Below, piece by piece: positions 45,481-53,744 of a stretch of 64,000 nt of DNA. The translations under genes were made by a program, and so were the position numbers. The notes beneath the pieces are model-generated. The model did no database searches, was not told the DNA's origin, and saw only the letters and a program-made list of their open reading frames with translations. Every line of letters starts with the position of its first letter. The stretch's first letter is position 1. Origin of the DNA: Streptomyces canus (lineage in GTDB: Bacteria; Actinomycetota; Actinomycetes; Streptomycetales; Streptomycetaceae); assembly GCF_030815415.1 (NCBI RefSeq), contig NZ_JAUSWW010000001.1:310001-374000 (forward strand), in the 5' to 3' direction.

Positions 45481-46457
45481 TGTCCGATGCCGTCGAGCCG
45501 GTTCAGCCGGTCCTGGAGCCTGCTGCGGCTGCCTTCGCGGAGGCGACCGCCAATCCGCCGTACCTCTTCGACCTGCCGCCGGCCGAGGGACGCAAGGCGG
45601 TCGACGAGGTGCAGTCCGGCGAGATCGCGAAGCCCGCGATCGACGAGGAGTGGATCACTGTCCCGGGCGGTCCGACGGGCAGTGTCCGGGCCCGCGTCGT
45701 CAGGCCCGTCGGCGTCAAGGGCACGCTGCCGGTGATCCTCTACATCCACGGTGCGGGCTGGGTGTTCGGCAACGCCCACACGCACGACCGCCTGGTGCGC
45801 GAACTCGCCGTCGGCGCGAACGCCGCGGTCGTCTTTCCCGAGTACGACCTCTCCCCCGAGGCCCGTTACCCGGTGGCCATCGAGCAGAACTACGCGGTCG
45901 CGCGGTGGGTCGTGCAGCAGGGCGCGTCCAAGAACCTTGACGGTTCCCGCCTGGCCGTGGCCGGAGACTCCGTCGGCGGCAACATGGCCGCCGCGCTGAC
46001 CCTGATGGCCAAGGAGCGCGGCGATGTCCCACTGGCCCAGCAGGTGCTGTTCTACCCCGTCACCGACGCCGCCTTCGACACCGGCTCCTACCACCGGTTC
46101 GCCACCGGCTACTTCCTGCGCCGCGACGGCATGCAGTGGTTCTGGGACCAGTACACGACGGATGAGGCCGAGCGCGCCCAGATCACCGCCTCCCCGCTGC
46201 GCGCCACCACCGAGCAGCTCACCGGTCTGCCGCCGGCCCTGGTCATCACCGGCGAGGCCGACGTGCTGCGCGACGAGGGCGAGGCATACGCCAACAAGCT
46301 GCGCGAGGCCGGTGTCCAGGTCACCGCCGTCCGCTTCCAGGGCATCATCCACGACTTCGTCATGCTCAACGCCCTTCGCGAGACCCACGCCGCCGGGGCG
46401 GCCATCACGATGGCCGCCGGTGCCCTGCACGCCGCCCTCCACAGCCGAACATGGTAG
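45481..46457 (+). CDS. Alpha/beta hydrolase, hormone-sensitive-lipase type esterase
   Basis: 325 residues from the ATG at 45481, preceded by AGGAGATTGAC. The HSL-type oxyanion motif is PVILYIHGAGWVFGNAHTHD (HGAG in place of the usual HGGG). The nucleophile motif is RLAVAGDSVGGNMAAALTLM, the acid lies in PALVITGEADVLRDEGEAYA, and the His in FQGIIHDFVMLNALR. It would hydrolyse short-chain esters in the cytoplasm. It overlaps the next gene (SsgA-like) by 7 bases, so the two are co-translated. It follows the AraC pair on the same strand, which may regulate it. Confidence 0.88.
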
Positions 46458-46858
46458 CCCCCCTGTCACTGCGGATCTTCCGGATCGTTTGCGACTCCTA
46501 CAGGATTCCGCTCCGGGTGGAGTTCCGTTTCGACCGCGATGATCCCCTCGTCGCCTCGGTCACCTTCCAACCGGAAGGTGGGCCTCCCGTCACCTGGTGG
46601 ATCGGCCGTGACCTTCTCCATGACGGCCTGCTGGCGCCGACGGGGATCGGGGACGTGCGGGTCTGGTCGACGATCAGCAAAGATCGGCCAGTGCTGCGCC
46701 TGCGCCTGGAGCGCTGCGGCATGCGGGTGCTGTTCGAACTGGACCTGCACCGGGTGGAGGACTGGCTTTTCGAGACATACGACCTGGTCCCGCCCGGCGA
46801 GGAACTCACGGGTCTCGACTGGGACGAACTGGTGGCCAACCCGCTCGAGGACCACTGA
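46451..46858 (+). CDS. SsgA-like protein (SALP) of sporulation-specific cell division
   Basis: 135 residues with typical family length and layout: LRVEFRFDRDDPLVASVTFQ near the start, TWWIGRDLLHDGLLAPTGIG, DVRVWSTISKDRPVLRLRLE, and RCGMRVLFELDLHRVEDWLF. These match SsgA/SsgB-family proteins, which recruit or position the septum and guide peptidoglycan remodelling in sporulating actinomycetes. The ATG overlaps the end of the esterase gene. SALPs do not normally sit in metabolic operons, so its control by an esterase promoter is unusual. Confidence 0.85.
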   Translation: MVAPLSLRIFRIVCDSYRIPLRVEFRFDRDDPLVASVTFQPEGGPPVTWWIGRDLLHDGLLAPTGIGDVRVWSTISKDRPVLRLRLERCGMRVLFELDLHRVEDWLFETYDLVPPGEELTGLDWDELVANPLEDH

Positions 46859-47358
46859 CCACCCGTCGACGGCTCTTCGCGCTCTCCTCGCCGAGACGAA
46901 TAGGACGAAAAGAGCCGGCCGGAGCCGGCCACAGGAGACGTTCTGGTGCACACGCACCCCCGAGCCGGAAGTGTGCAGGGCGCGCAGGGCCCTGGCGTCC
47001 GGACGGCAGGCGGGTCAGACCTGACCGCCGGCGCACTCGGTCGCTCCTCGCTCGGGAGGACGGTGGCCGGAGAGCGCAGACGCGCTGTTTTCCTCGTGTC
47101 CTGTGTCGTCCGAGTGCGCTCCGCCGAAGCCGGCTCCGGGTGGAGAGCAGGCGGAGCCTGTCGGAAGTCTTCGCGCACGCGGCTGCTCCCCCGGATCTGC
47201 GGCTGTACGGATCGCCATCTTCCACGTGCGTCGCGTACGTGTGAGAGGCCCTCGGCGGACGACTGCATCGAGATTATGTTGCCAGCCACCTTTTCTGCGC
47301 TATATTTATGTGGTCGGCCACAGAAGTGGTCGACGGAACCGCGAACACGGAGAGCGCC
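46859..47358. other. Gene-free stretch upstream of the second esterase
   Basis: No coding frame looks real. An AT-rich patch at about 47296-47312 (CTATATTTATGTGG) just upstream of the esterase could be its promoter. Confidence 0.45.
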
Positions 47359-48330
47359 ATGAGTGCTTCGACAGACACCCGGACCCAGGCCCGTCCGCCG
47401 TACGACCCCGAGCTGGGGGCCCTGCTGGATGCCAGCCCGCTGCCGACGACGATCACCGCTGAGATGATCGACACCCTGCGAGCCGTACCGTTCACAGCCC
47501 CCATCGAGGAGATCCTGGCCACCCGGGCCCTGGATCACCAGGTCCGCACCGTCCCGGTGGAGGGCGGAGAGGTGACCGCGTCGGTGTTCACCCCGCGCCA
47601 CGGTGCCGTGACCAAGGCTGGGATCTACTTCCTGCATGGCGGCGGAATGATCATCGGCGACCGGTTCACCGGAATCGTCAACATCCTGGACTGGGCCCTG
47701 GAACACGACGCCGTCGTGGTGTCCCTGGACTACCGCCTGGCCCCCGAGCACCCCGACCCGACGCCGGTGGAGGACGCGTACGCCGGCTTCGTCTGGACCG
47801 CCGACCGCGCCGCCGAACTGGGCATCGATCCAGAGAGGATCCTCCTGGCCGGGACCTCCGCTGGCGGCGGGCTGGCGGCGGGCGTGTCCCTGCTGGCCCG
47901 TGACCGTCAGGGGCCGGTCGCGATGGCGCAGCTGCTGATGAGCCCGATGCTCGACGACCGCGACCGGAGCGTGTCCAGCAGCCAGTACTCCGGTACCGGT
48001 TCCTGGAGCCGGGAGAGCAACGTCACCGGCTGGACCGCCCTCCTGGGCGAGCGCCGCACCACCGATGCGGTCAGCGCCTACGCGGCTCCCGCCCGCGCCA
48101 CGGATCTGTCGGGCCTCCCGCCGGCATTCATCGACGTCGGCTCCGCAGAGGTCTTCCGGGACGAGGACGTCGCTTACGCGTCCCGCCTGTGGGCCGCAGG
48201 CGTGCAGGCTGAACTGCATGTATGGGCCGGCGGCTTCCACATATTCGATGGCGCGGCTCCCGCGGCGGCCCTGTCCACCGCCGCACTTGCCGCCCGCAGC
48301 GCCTGGGTCCGCCGCACCCTTGGGGCCTGA
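47359..48330 (+). CDS. Alpha/beta hydrolase, hormone-sensitive-lipase type esterase
   Basis: 323 residues from the ATG at 47359 (MSASTDTRTQARPPYDPELG), with CGGAGAG 6 bases upstream. The HSL motif AGIYFLHGGGMIIGDRFTGI, the nucleophile ERILLAGTSAGGGLAAGVSL, the acid in PAFIDVGSAEVFRDEDVAYA, and the His in WAGGFHIFDGAAP are all present. It is related to, but clearly distinct from, the esterase at 45481. It would hydrolyse acyl esters. It is followed by a cupin and an LLM oxidoreductase on the same strand, 92 and 125 bases apart, likely one catabolic unit. Confidence 0.9.
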   Translation: MSASTDTRTQARPPYDPELGALLDASPLPTTITAEMIDTLRAVPFTAPIEEILATRALDHQVRTVPVEGGEVTASVFTPRHGAVTKAGIYFLHGGGMIIGDRFTGIVNILDWALEHDAVVVSLDYRLAPEHPDPTPVEDAYAGFVWTADRAAELGIDPERILLAGTSAGGGLAAGVSLLARDRQGPVAMAQLLMSPMLDDRDRSVSSSQYSGTGSWSRESNVTGWTALLGERRTTDAVSAYAAPARATDLSGLPPAFIDVGSAEVFRDEDVAYASRLWAAGVQAELHVWAGGFHIFDGAAPAAALSTAALAARSAWVRRTLGA

Positions 48331-48422
48331 CCGCTGGGAGACCGGGACCGTTCCAAGTTCTTGTCGCGGCTGCGGAAGGCACCAGGTGCACCGGCAGGAC
48401 AGAGCAGAAGGGAAGAGGACGT

Positions 48423-48890
48423 ATGTCCATGGCTTACCTCGCCCAACCCGAACAGCAGCAGAAACTTGAGTGGATCGACGGGGGCACCTTCTCCGTCCTG
48501 CTTGACCAGGAGGCCACCGAAGGGAAGCTGACGGTGGGCCGGTTCGCCGTGGCCAAGGGGGAGGCGCCTCCCTTCCACCTCCACACCCGGGAAGACGAGG
48601 TCTTCATGCTGATCAAGGGCACCGCCCTGGTGTGGTCGGGGGAGGACGAGCACGAGCTGCGTGAAGGGGGAATCGTCTACCTGCCCCGCAACGTCCCCCA
48701 CTCCTACCGCATCACTTCCGACCGCGCGGACCTCCTGATGATCACCACCCCCGGCGGCATCGAGGGCATGTTCCGCCACGCCGGACGCGACCTCGCCGCA
48801 CCGAGACCCGACGGCTTCGAGATTCCCAGGTCCCTGCTGGCCGAAGCCTCGGCACTGTACGGCGGGGTCATCCTCGGACCACCCCGCTGA
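48423..48890 (+). CDS. Cupin-domain protein
   Basis: 155 residues from the ATG at 48423, preceded by AAGGGAAGAGG. The two cupin motifs are FHLHTREDEVFMLIKGTALV (with His, His and Glu as metal ligands) and GIVYLPRNVPHSYRITSDRA (with the final His). It resembles quercetinase-like and sugar-binding small cupins. With the neighbouring esterase and LLM oxidoreductase it may act in breakdown of an aromatic or ester substrate. The metal and substrate are unknown. Confidence 0.88.
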   Translation: MSMAYLAQPEQQQKLEWIDGGTFSVLLDQEATEGKLTVGRFAVAKGEAPPFHLHTREDEVFMLIKGTALVWSGEDEHELREGGIVYLPRNVPHSYRITSDRADLLMITTPGGIEGMFRHAGRDLAAPRPDGFEIPRSLLAEASALYGGVILGPPR

Positions 48891-49015
48891 GCACGATGCC
48901 CCCGGGCCGCACCGGCCGGGCCCCTGCACCATCGAAGGACGATCCATGCCTGCGTCGGACGCGAGTGCAGCCCGCACCTCGGCTCCCTCAGGCTCCTGGC
49001 CATCGAGAGGCTGTC

Positions 49016-49894
49016 ATGTCCCTTCCCGTTCTGTTCGGCGCGAACGTTGACCCGCTCGTTTCGCCCGTCGGGCGTTCCGGCGACCACGCACTGCTCATCG
49101 ACGAGCTCGGCCTGGACCTTCTGACTATCCAGGACCACCCCTACCAGGAATCGTTCGACGACACCTGGACGCTGCTCAGTTTCCTGGCCGCCCGGACCCG
49201 CAACGTCACCCTGGTTCCGACGGTCGCCTCACTCCCCCTGCGGCCCCCGGCCGTGCTGGCCAAGTCCGCCGCGACACTGGACAGACTGTCCGGGGGCCGG
49301 GTGCGGCTCGGCCTGGGGGCCGGAGCCTTCTGGGAGGCGATCGAAGCCATGGGAGGGGCGCGAAGGGAACCGCGGGAGGCCGTCGACGCCCTGGACGAGG
49401 CGATCGATGTAATCCGCGCGATGTGGAGTGGGCAGCGCAGCGTCCGGGTCCGTGGCGAGCACTACTCGCTCGCCGGCGTCCGTCCCGGCCCGGCCCCTGG
49501 TCCCGGCATGGGTCTGTGGCTCGGCTCTTACGGTCCGCGCATGCTCGCGTTGACCGGCGCCCGTGCCGACGGCTGGTTGCCGTCCCACGCCTACCTCGGA
49601 CTCGATGCCCTGCCGGTGGCCGTAGGGCGCATCGACGACGCCGCGACCGCTGCGGGCCGCGACCCGTCGGCGATCCGCAAGGTCTACAACATCTCCGGAA
49701 CCATCCAGTCCGCCGCAGACGGCCCGTTCAGGGGGCCGGTTGCCCAGTGGAGCGAGACCATCGCCGAACTGGTGACGACGGTCGGCATGAACGGCTTCGT
49801 CATCTGGCCCGAGCATGATCACGCGGAGCAGATCCGTGCCTTCTCCGCCGAAGTCGTCCCCGCCGTCCGCGAGACCCTGGGGCAGCTGGACTGA
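49016..49894 (+). CDS. LLM-class F420-dependent oxidoreductase
   Basis: 292 residues from the ATG at 49016 (MSLPVLFGANVDPLVSPVGR). The TIM-barrel LLM fold is supported by LDLLTIQDHPYQESFDDTWT, NVTLVPTVASLPLRPPAVLA, KSAATLDRLSGGRVRLGLGA and MGLWLGSYGPRMLALTGARA. F420 or FMN is the cofactor. It ends the esterase-cupin-LLM run. The other LLM protein (5426-6271) has a different N-terminus, so they are not recent duplicates. Confidence 0.9.
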   Translation: MSLPVLFGANVDPLVSPVGRSGDHALLIDELGLDLLTIQDHPYQESFDDTWTLLSFLAARTRNVTLVPTVASLPLRPPAVLAKSAATLDRLSGGRVRLGLGAGAFWEAIEAMGGARREPREAVDALDEAIDVIRAMWSGQRSVRVRGEHYSLAGVRPGPAPGPGMGLWLGSYGPRMLALTGARADGWLPSHAYLGLDALPVAVGRIDDAATAAGRDPSAIRKVYNISGTIQSAADGPFRGPVAQWSETIAELVTTVGMNGFVIWPEHDHAEQIRAFSAEVVPAVRETLGQLD

Positions 49895-50238
49895 TTCCGC
49901 CTGTGGGAGGCTACGGAACCCCCGCCGAGACTACCGGCCTCGTCGGGTACCCGCCCGGCCCTGAGGCCGCAGTCGTCACCGGAGCCCCTCTCACCGCAGA
50001 ACGAGGGTGGAACGTCCACCGGTACGCGCCCGAAGCACGCAGATCACCCCGCCGTGCGAGCCGCGCGGCCTGCCGCGCGCGCGTCTCTGGTTGGTCAGAG
50101 GCCGGCGACCCGCCCGTACTGGGCTGGCGCGTGCCGGCCGAGTCGACGGCCTCCGCGGCGACCCCGGCCGAAGTCCTCTCCGAATGCTCCGGCGTGCGAA
50201 CAGGGACGACCGAGTCCACAGACGATTTTCCCAGTACG
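49895..50238. other. Gene-free stretch
   Basis: No credible gene. Open frames here are compositional. Confidence 0.4.
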
Positions 50239-50659
50239 GTGCGGAAGGGCCGCTTGAGCTACGCGGTGTTCCAGTTGGCTCGAGCCCACCGAGGCTACGC
50301 GGCCGCCATGCTGCGCGAAATGAATCTGCACTCGGGGCAGGAACTGTTGCTGATGCAGTTGTACGAAAGGGACGGGCAGACCCAGTCCGAACTCCTCACG
50401 AGCGTCGGCCTTGACCACTCGACCGTTTCCAAGGCCCTGCGCCGGATGCAGGACGCCGGGTTGCTGACTCGCGAGCCGACCGCACACGACCGGCGCGTGA
50501 TGGTCGTCCGGCTCACGGACAAGAGCCACGCCATGAGGAAGCCGATCGCTGCAATGTGGACCGTCCTGGAGGAGATCCTCTGTTCGAGACCTGGCTTGGC
50601 CGAATCCTTCATCGCCATCGCCGGCACCATCGAACGGGCGATCAACGATCGCCACCGCG
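50239..50659 (+). pseudogene. MarR-family regulator, C-terminus lost
   Basis: From a GTG at 50239 the protein reads LSYAVFQLARAHRGYAAAML, then a winged-helix domain (QTQSELLTSVGLDHSTVSKA; LRRMQDAGLLTREPTAHDRR; VMVVRLTDKSHAM). About 135 residues are intact. Past IERAIND the sequence switches to a DNA-ligase fragment in another frame, so the last dimerisation helix is probably incomplete. It follows the LLM gene on the same strand. The chimera could still be translated, with a random tail. Confidence 0.7.
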
Positions 50660-50791
50660 TGGGTGCGCGAGACACAGGAGGTGATCGTCGGCGCGGTCAC
50701 CGGGCCGCTGTCGAGATCGCGGACCCTGCTGCTGGGGCGCTACGACAAGGGCGGGCTGCGGTACACCGGACGTGCGGCGGTCTCTGCTTGA
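50660..50791 (+). pseudogene. ATP-dependent DNA ligase, OB-domain fragment
   Basis: The frame reads WVRETQEVIVGAVTGPLSRS, then RTLLLGRYDKGGLRYTGRAA and a stop. It aligns with TEAIVGAVTGSPHAPT and ALLARYDNSGRLRYIGRTTT in the ligase at 35611. It is the third trace of the same ligase family in this window. Both flanks are unrelated sequence. Confidence 0.7.
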
Positions 50792-50826
50792 GGGAAGGAA
50801 GGACCTGCCGACTCCGGAGGACGTCG

Positions 50827-51070
50827 TCGGAGCCCGGGCACCCGATCTTCGTGTCGCCGCGGTACACGGTAGATCCTCTTTGGACGTTCTACGGCCAGTC
50901 GCCGCGCTTTCGGAGATTCACGGCAGAGACGAAGGGCAATTACGCGACGGATACCCCGCTCTGGCTGAGCGCGCTCTGCAGCCGCGAGAAGACCTGCCTG
51001 GACGCTTCACCGAAAGACCTCACCGATTTCGAACACTGGCGGCTAGGTGGTCTACCTGGACATCGACTCC
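50827..51070 (+). pseudogene. Tyrosine integrase, N-terminal fragment
   Basis: The frame reads HPIFVSPRYTVDPLWTFYGQ, SPRFRRFTAETKGNYATDTP, LWLSALCSREKTCLDASPKD then LTDFEHWR. This matches the N-terminal SAM-like (core-binding) domain of actinobacterial site-specific recombinases, where a 'D-x-x-L-x-x-F' stretch precedes the AExT-xxxYxxDLxxWL helix. The catalytic domain is missing. It may be a remnant of the integrase that used an attachment site in the region. Confidence 0.5.
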
Positions 51071-51136
51071 AAGGTGAAGCAGGTCTACGGCGCAGCCAAG
51101 CAGGGAGCCGAGCACGGCCACCTTGAGGTCATCTAT

Positions 51137-51142
51137 TATAAT
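51137..51142 (+). promoter_or_regulatory. TATAAT -10 box 7 bases before the ATG; probable leaderless promoter
   Basis: A perfect TATAAT at 51137-51142 in a short AT-rich patch, with the ATG of the following gene at 51150. The distance places the transcription start on or next to the A of the ATG, as in leaderless actinobacterial transcripts. There is no Shine-Dalgarno sequence before the ATG. I see no good -35 at the usual distance. Confidence 0.55.
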
Positions 51143-51149
51143 ACCCGCC

Positions 51150-51605
51150 ATGGCCGCGTCCGTACGGGGGATCGTCACGCCGCTCATTGCCGAACATGTG
51201 CCGCATGAACGGGAGTTGCTCGAATATTTGCAGCCACTCGAGGACGACGGCATCACTCGGCTGTTCACCCGGCCCGATAGCCACGAGCTGCTCGGCTTCG
51301 GCGTGGCGGAAGTCGCCAGCCTGATCACCCCCGTCGTATGGCTGGTGGTCAACGAGTTCGTCACCCGGGGAGCAGGCGTCGCGGCGGACGGCTTCTTCGC
51401 CCGTATCCGGGCACGCTTCTCCCGGACTCCCGCCCGCAGCGCACGTGTTGTCGCCGACCCAGTGCCGCTGACCCCCGAGCAGCAGAAGGCGGTCTACCAG
51501 CGGGTCTACGGCGAGGCGTGCCTGCGGGGCCTCGATGAGGCGGCCGCGAAGCAGCTCGGGGAAGCCGTCGTCGCCCGGCTGGCCATGGGGCCGTCCGAGC
51601 AATGA
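51150..51605 (+). CDS. Small membrane protein upstream of the M48 peptidase
   Basis: 151 residues from the ATG at 51150. One predicted membrane segment (GVAEVASLITPVVWLVVNEF) lies about 60 residues in, preceded by a soluble N-terminal part (HVPHERELLEYLQPLEDDGI) and followed by a basic region and a helical C-terminal tail (PEQQKAVYQRVYGEACLRGL). The stop overlaps the start of the peptidase gene (ATGA), so they are co-translated. The family is not recognised. By context it may regulate or scaffold the peptidase. Confidence 0.7.
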   Translation: MAASVRGIVTPLIAEHVPHERELLEYLQPLEDDGITRLFTRPDSHELLGFGVAEVASLITPVVWLVVNEFVTRGAGVAADGFFARIRARFSRTPARSARVVADPVPLTPEQQKAVYQRVYGEACLRGLDEAAAKQLGEAVVARLAMGPSEQ

Positions 51606-53356
51606 CGACGGCGCAGTCACGGGCGCTCACCGCGCGTGCGACCACCCGGCGGATGCTGATGCTCGTCACGGTGCTACTCGCGTCCGGAACCGCGCTCATC
51701 GGCGAAGCGGTGCTCACGTATCACTCCGCGACCTCGCTCCCGCACTGTGCCTCCGCAGCCGGCATGAATCTCCAAGGGCCGAAGTGGCGCACCGAGTTGG
51801 GGTTGCGTTTCCACCAGGAGCTGGTCGCCTGCCGGGCGGACGGTGCTCGGACCGCGCTGTACGCGACCGTACTGTGCACCGCCGGCGTCGCGGTGGCGGC
51901 CGTGCTGCTGTCCCGGTGGCTGCCGCGGTGGCGGCAGCGCAATAACCGGCTCCCGGAGCTGTATTCCGCGCAGCAGATCGTGGCAGCCGTCGAGGGCCGC
52001 AGCGGGAACGACGAGCGGTTGGCGCATCTGGCCCGGCTGGTGCAGCGCGCCGAGCTGCCCCGGGACCGGTTGCCCAGCTTCGTGTGCAATCCCCGGGCGC
52101 TGTCCGCCAGCGCGGTGACTTTCGGCAGCGTCGGCCGCTACACCGTCTGCCTGAACGTGGGGCTGCTGCCCAAACGGACGACCAAGGACAGGTCGCATTT
52201 CGACGCGGTCGTGCTGCATGAGCTCGCCCATGTGCGTAACCGGGACGTCGACCTGGCCTATCTCGCCATCGCGCTGTGGCGGGTCTTTTTGATTGCCGTG
52301 CTGCTGCCCTGCCTGGCCCTGAACGCGGCCCTGGTGCTCCACGACCGCTTACAGGGCGCCGAGCGGGCGTACTGGGACGGATATGAGCCCGGAGCGAAGA
52401 CCGCGCTGCTCGCGGTAGTGCTCACCGCGCTGGTCTACGTGGCCAGGGCCGACATCCTGCGCCATCGTGAGCTGGTCGCCGACCGAGATGCTGTATTCGA
52501 GTTCGGAAGCGACCGGGAGGTGTGGAGAAAACAGGCGGAATCGCGGTCAGCCGCGCTGCCCCGGCTTCGGCTCCCCCGCTTTCTGCGCAACCACCCGACC
52601 TGGAGTGAGCGCCTGGCCGAAATCGACACCCCCCGCTCCGAGGACAAGGGCGGCACGAAGCTGCAGCTCACGGTCTTCCTCGTCGCGTACGTGACCATCA
52701 TTTACTCGGTGATCTCCTGGCTCAAGCTCGACACGGTCCCGGCGCAGACGGTGATCTATCTCGCATACCTTGTGGGGCCGCTCATCATCGCCACCGGCTT
52801 TGCGGTATTCCCGCGCCGCAAGGCGCGGAGTGCAGACGAGGCGAGTCCGGCCCGCGCCTGGATGTACGGTGTCATCTGGCTGATCAGCGCATTCGCAATG
52901 AACCCGTTCGCGAATTGGGCGCAGGCAGAGGATGACTGGGCGACGCAGGCAAGTGCCCATATGGGCGAGATGTCCGACGAGATGAACACGTGGCGCGACG
53001 GACCCGCGGTGAGCGCCGCAGTCAAGGACCGGGCCGTCGGCTGGTACGCGCGGGGAGGCTCTGCGGTGCTCGGCCGGTTCGACAAACACCTTCCGGATGG
53101 GGCCGCGGGATCCGATGCCGCCAGCGCCCGCTGCGCCGCCTTGGGTGCGACGGTGAGCGACGCGCTGGAACTGCCGGTCTTTCCGGGCTCCGGCGCGGGC
53201 GGAAAGGCATGGAAGCGGCTGCTCACGTCGACGGCCGAGGCCCAGGCCCTGCAGTGCCGCTCCGGCTACGACCTGGATGCGCCCAACGAAGACGCCATGG
53301 TCAACCTGCGCTACTGGCGGGCCAGATCAGCGCTAAGACAGCTCTTGCCACACTAA
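51602..53356 (+). CDS. M48-type membrane metallopeptidase
   Basis: 584 residues. An N-terminal membrane segment (MLMLVTVLLASGTALIGEAV) and a second (ALYATVLCTAGVAVAAVLLS) precede the catalytic domain. The zinc motif is HFDAVVLHELAHVRNRDVDL, and the third ligand lies in LRHRELVADRDAVFEFGSDR. Further membrane segments flank the active site (LAIALWRVFLIAVLLPCLAL; VFLVAYVTIIYSVISWL; AYLVGPLIIATGFAVF). The C-terminal about 150 residues are extracytoplasmic, soluble and contain two cysteines. This is the HtpX/Ste24-type intramembrane-associated peptidase layout with an added C-terminal domain. Confidence 0.87.
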   Translation: MTTAQSRALTARATTRRMLMLVTVLLASGTALIGEAVLTYHSATSLPHCASAAGMNLQGPKWRTELGLRFHQELVACRADGARTALYATVLCTAGVAVAAVLLSRWLPRWRQRNNRLPELYSAQQIVAAVEGRSGNDERLAHLARLVQRAELPRDRLPSFVCNPRALSASAVTFGSVGRYTVCLNVGLLPKRTTKDRSHFDAVVLHELAHVRNRDVDLAYLAIALWRVFLIAVLLPCLALNAALVLHDRLQGAERAYWDGYEPGAKTALLAVVLTALVYVARADILRHRELVADRDAVFEFGSDREVWRKQAESRSAALPRLRLPRFLRNHPTWSERLAEIDTPRSEDKGGTKLQLTVFLVAYVTIIYSVISWLKLDTVPAQTVIYLAYLVGPLIIATGFAVFPRRKARSADEASPARAWMYGVIWLISAFAMNPFANWAQAEDDWATQASAHMGEMSDEMNTWRDGPAVSAAVKDRAVGWYARGGSAVLGRFDKHLPDGAAGSDAASARCAALGATVSDALELPVFPGSGAGGKAWKRLLTSTAEAQALQCRSGYDLDAPNEDAMVNLRYWRARSALRQLLPH

Positions 53357-53744
53357 TTCACGCAGAAAAAGGAACAATTCACCACAAGTGGCTGAGTCCT
53401 CACACACTGCATCTGCCGAACAACTGGCCCTGGCAGCACGCGTGGACGCAACTGTTCGCCACCATCCACCCGACGCCCGAGGCACCCTGACGTGACCGAC
53501 AGCCCATCAGGGCCCAACCCGAGCCGAACCGTGGAAGAGCCGGGCAGACCAGCAAGTACCGCCTGCCCACACCCAGCCGGAGTACCACGGCACGGCCTTC
53601 GAATCCTCAAAAGACCACACCAGAAACCGACCGGTAGATCGAGGTGACTCAGGGGGGAAGAACGGGGCGGGACCGTCGCGGCCTGTGGCTCCCGAGGCGC
53701 TGGACGACTTCTTCGCGCGCTTCGAGCCCCCGGCTCCCGACTAG
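53357..53744. other. Gene-free stretch with possible transposase debris
   Basis: A short tail frame ending at 53490 (HKWLSPHTLHLPNNWPWQHA) looks like the C-terminus of some transposases, but I cannot assign it. Nothing else is recognisable before the IS701 element. Confidence 0.35.

Noticed and set aside
46498..48240. 580-codon minus-strand frame across the SsgA-like and esterase genes
   Set aside because: It is antisense to two well supported genes and has Arg/Pro/Gly-rich, low-information sequence.
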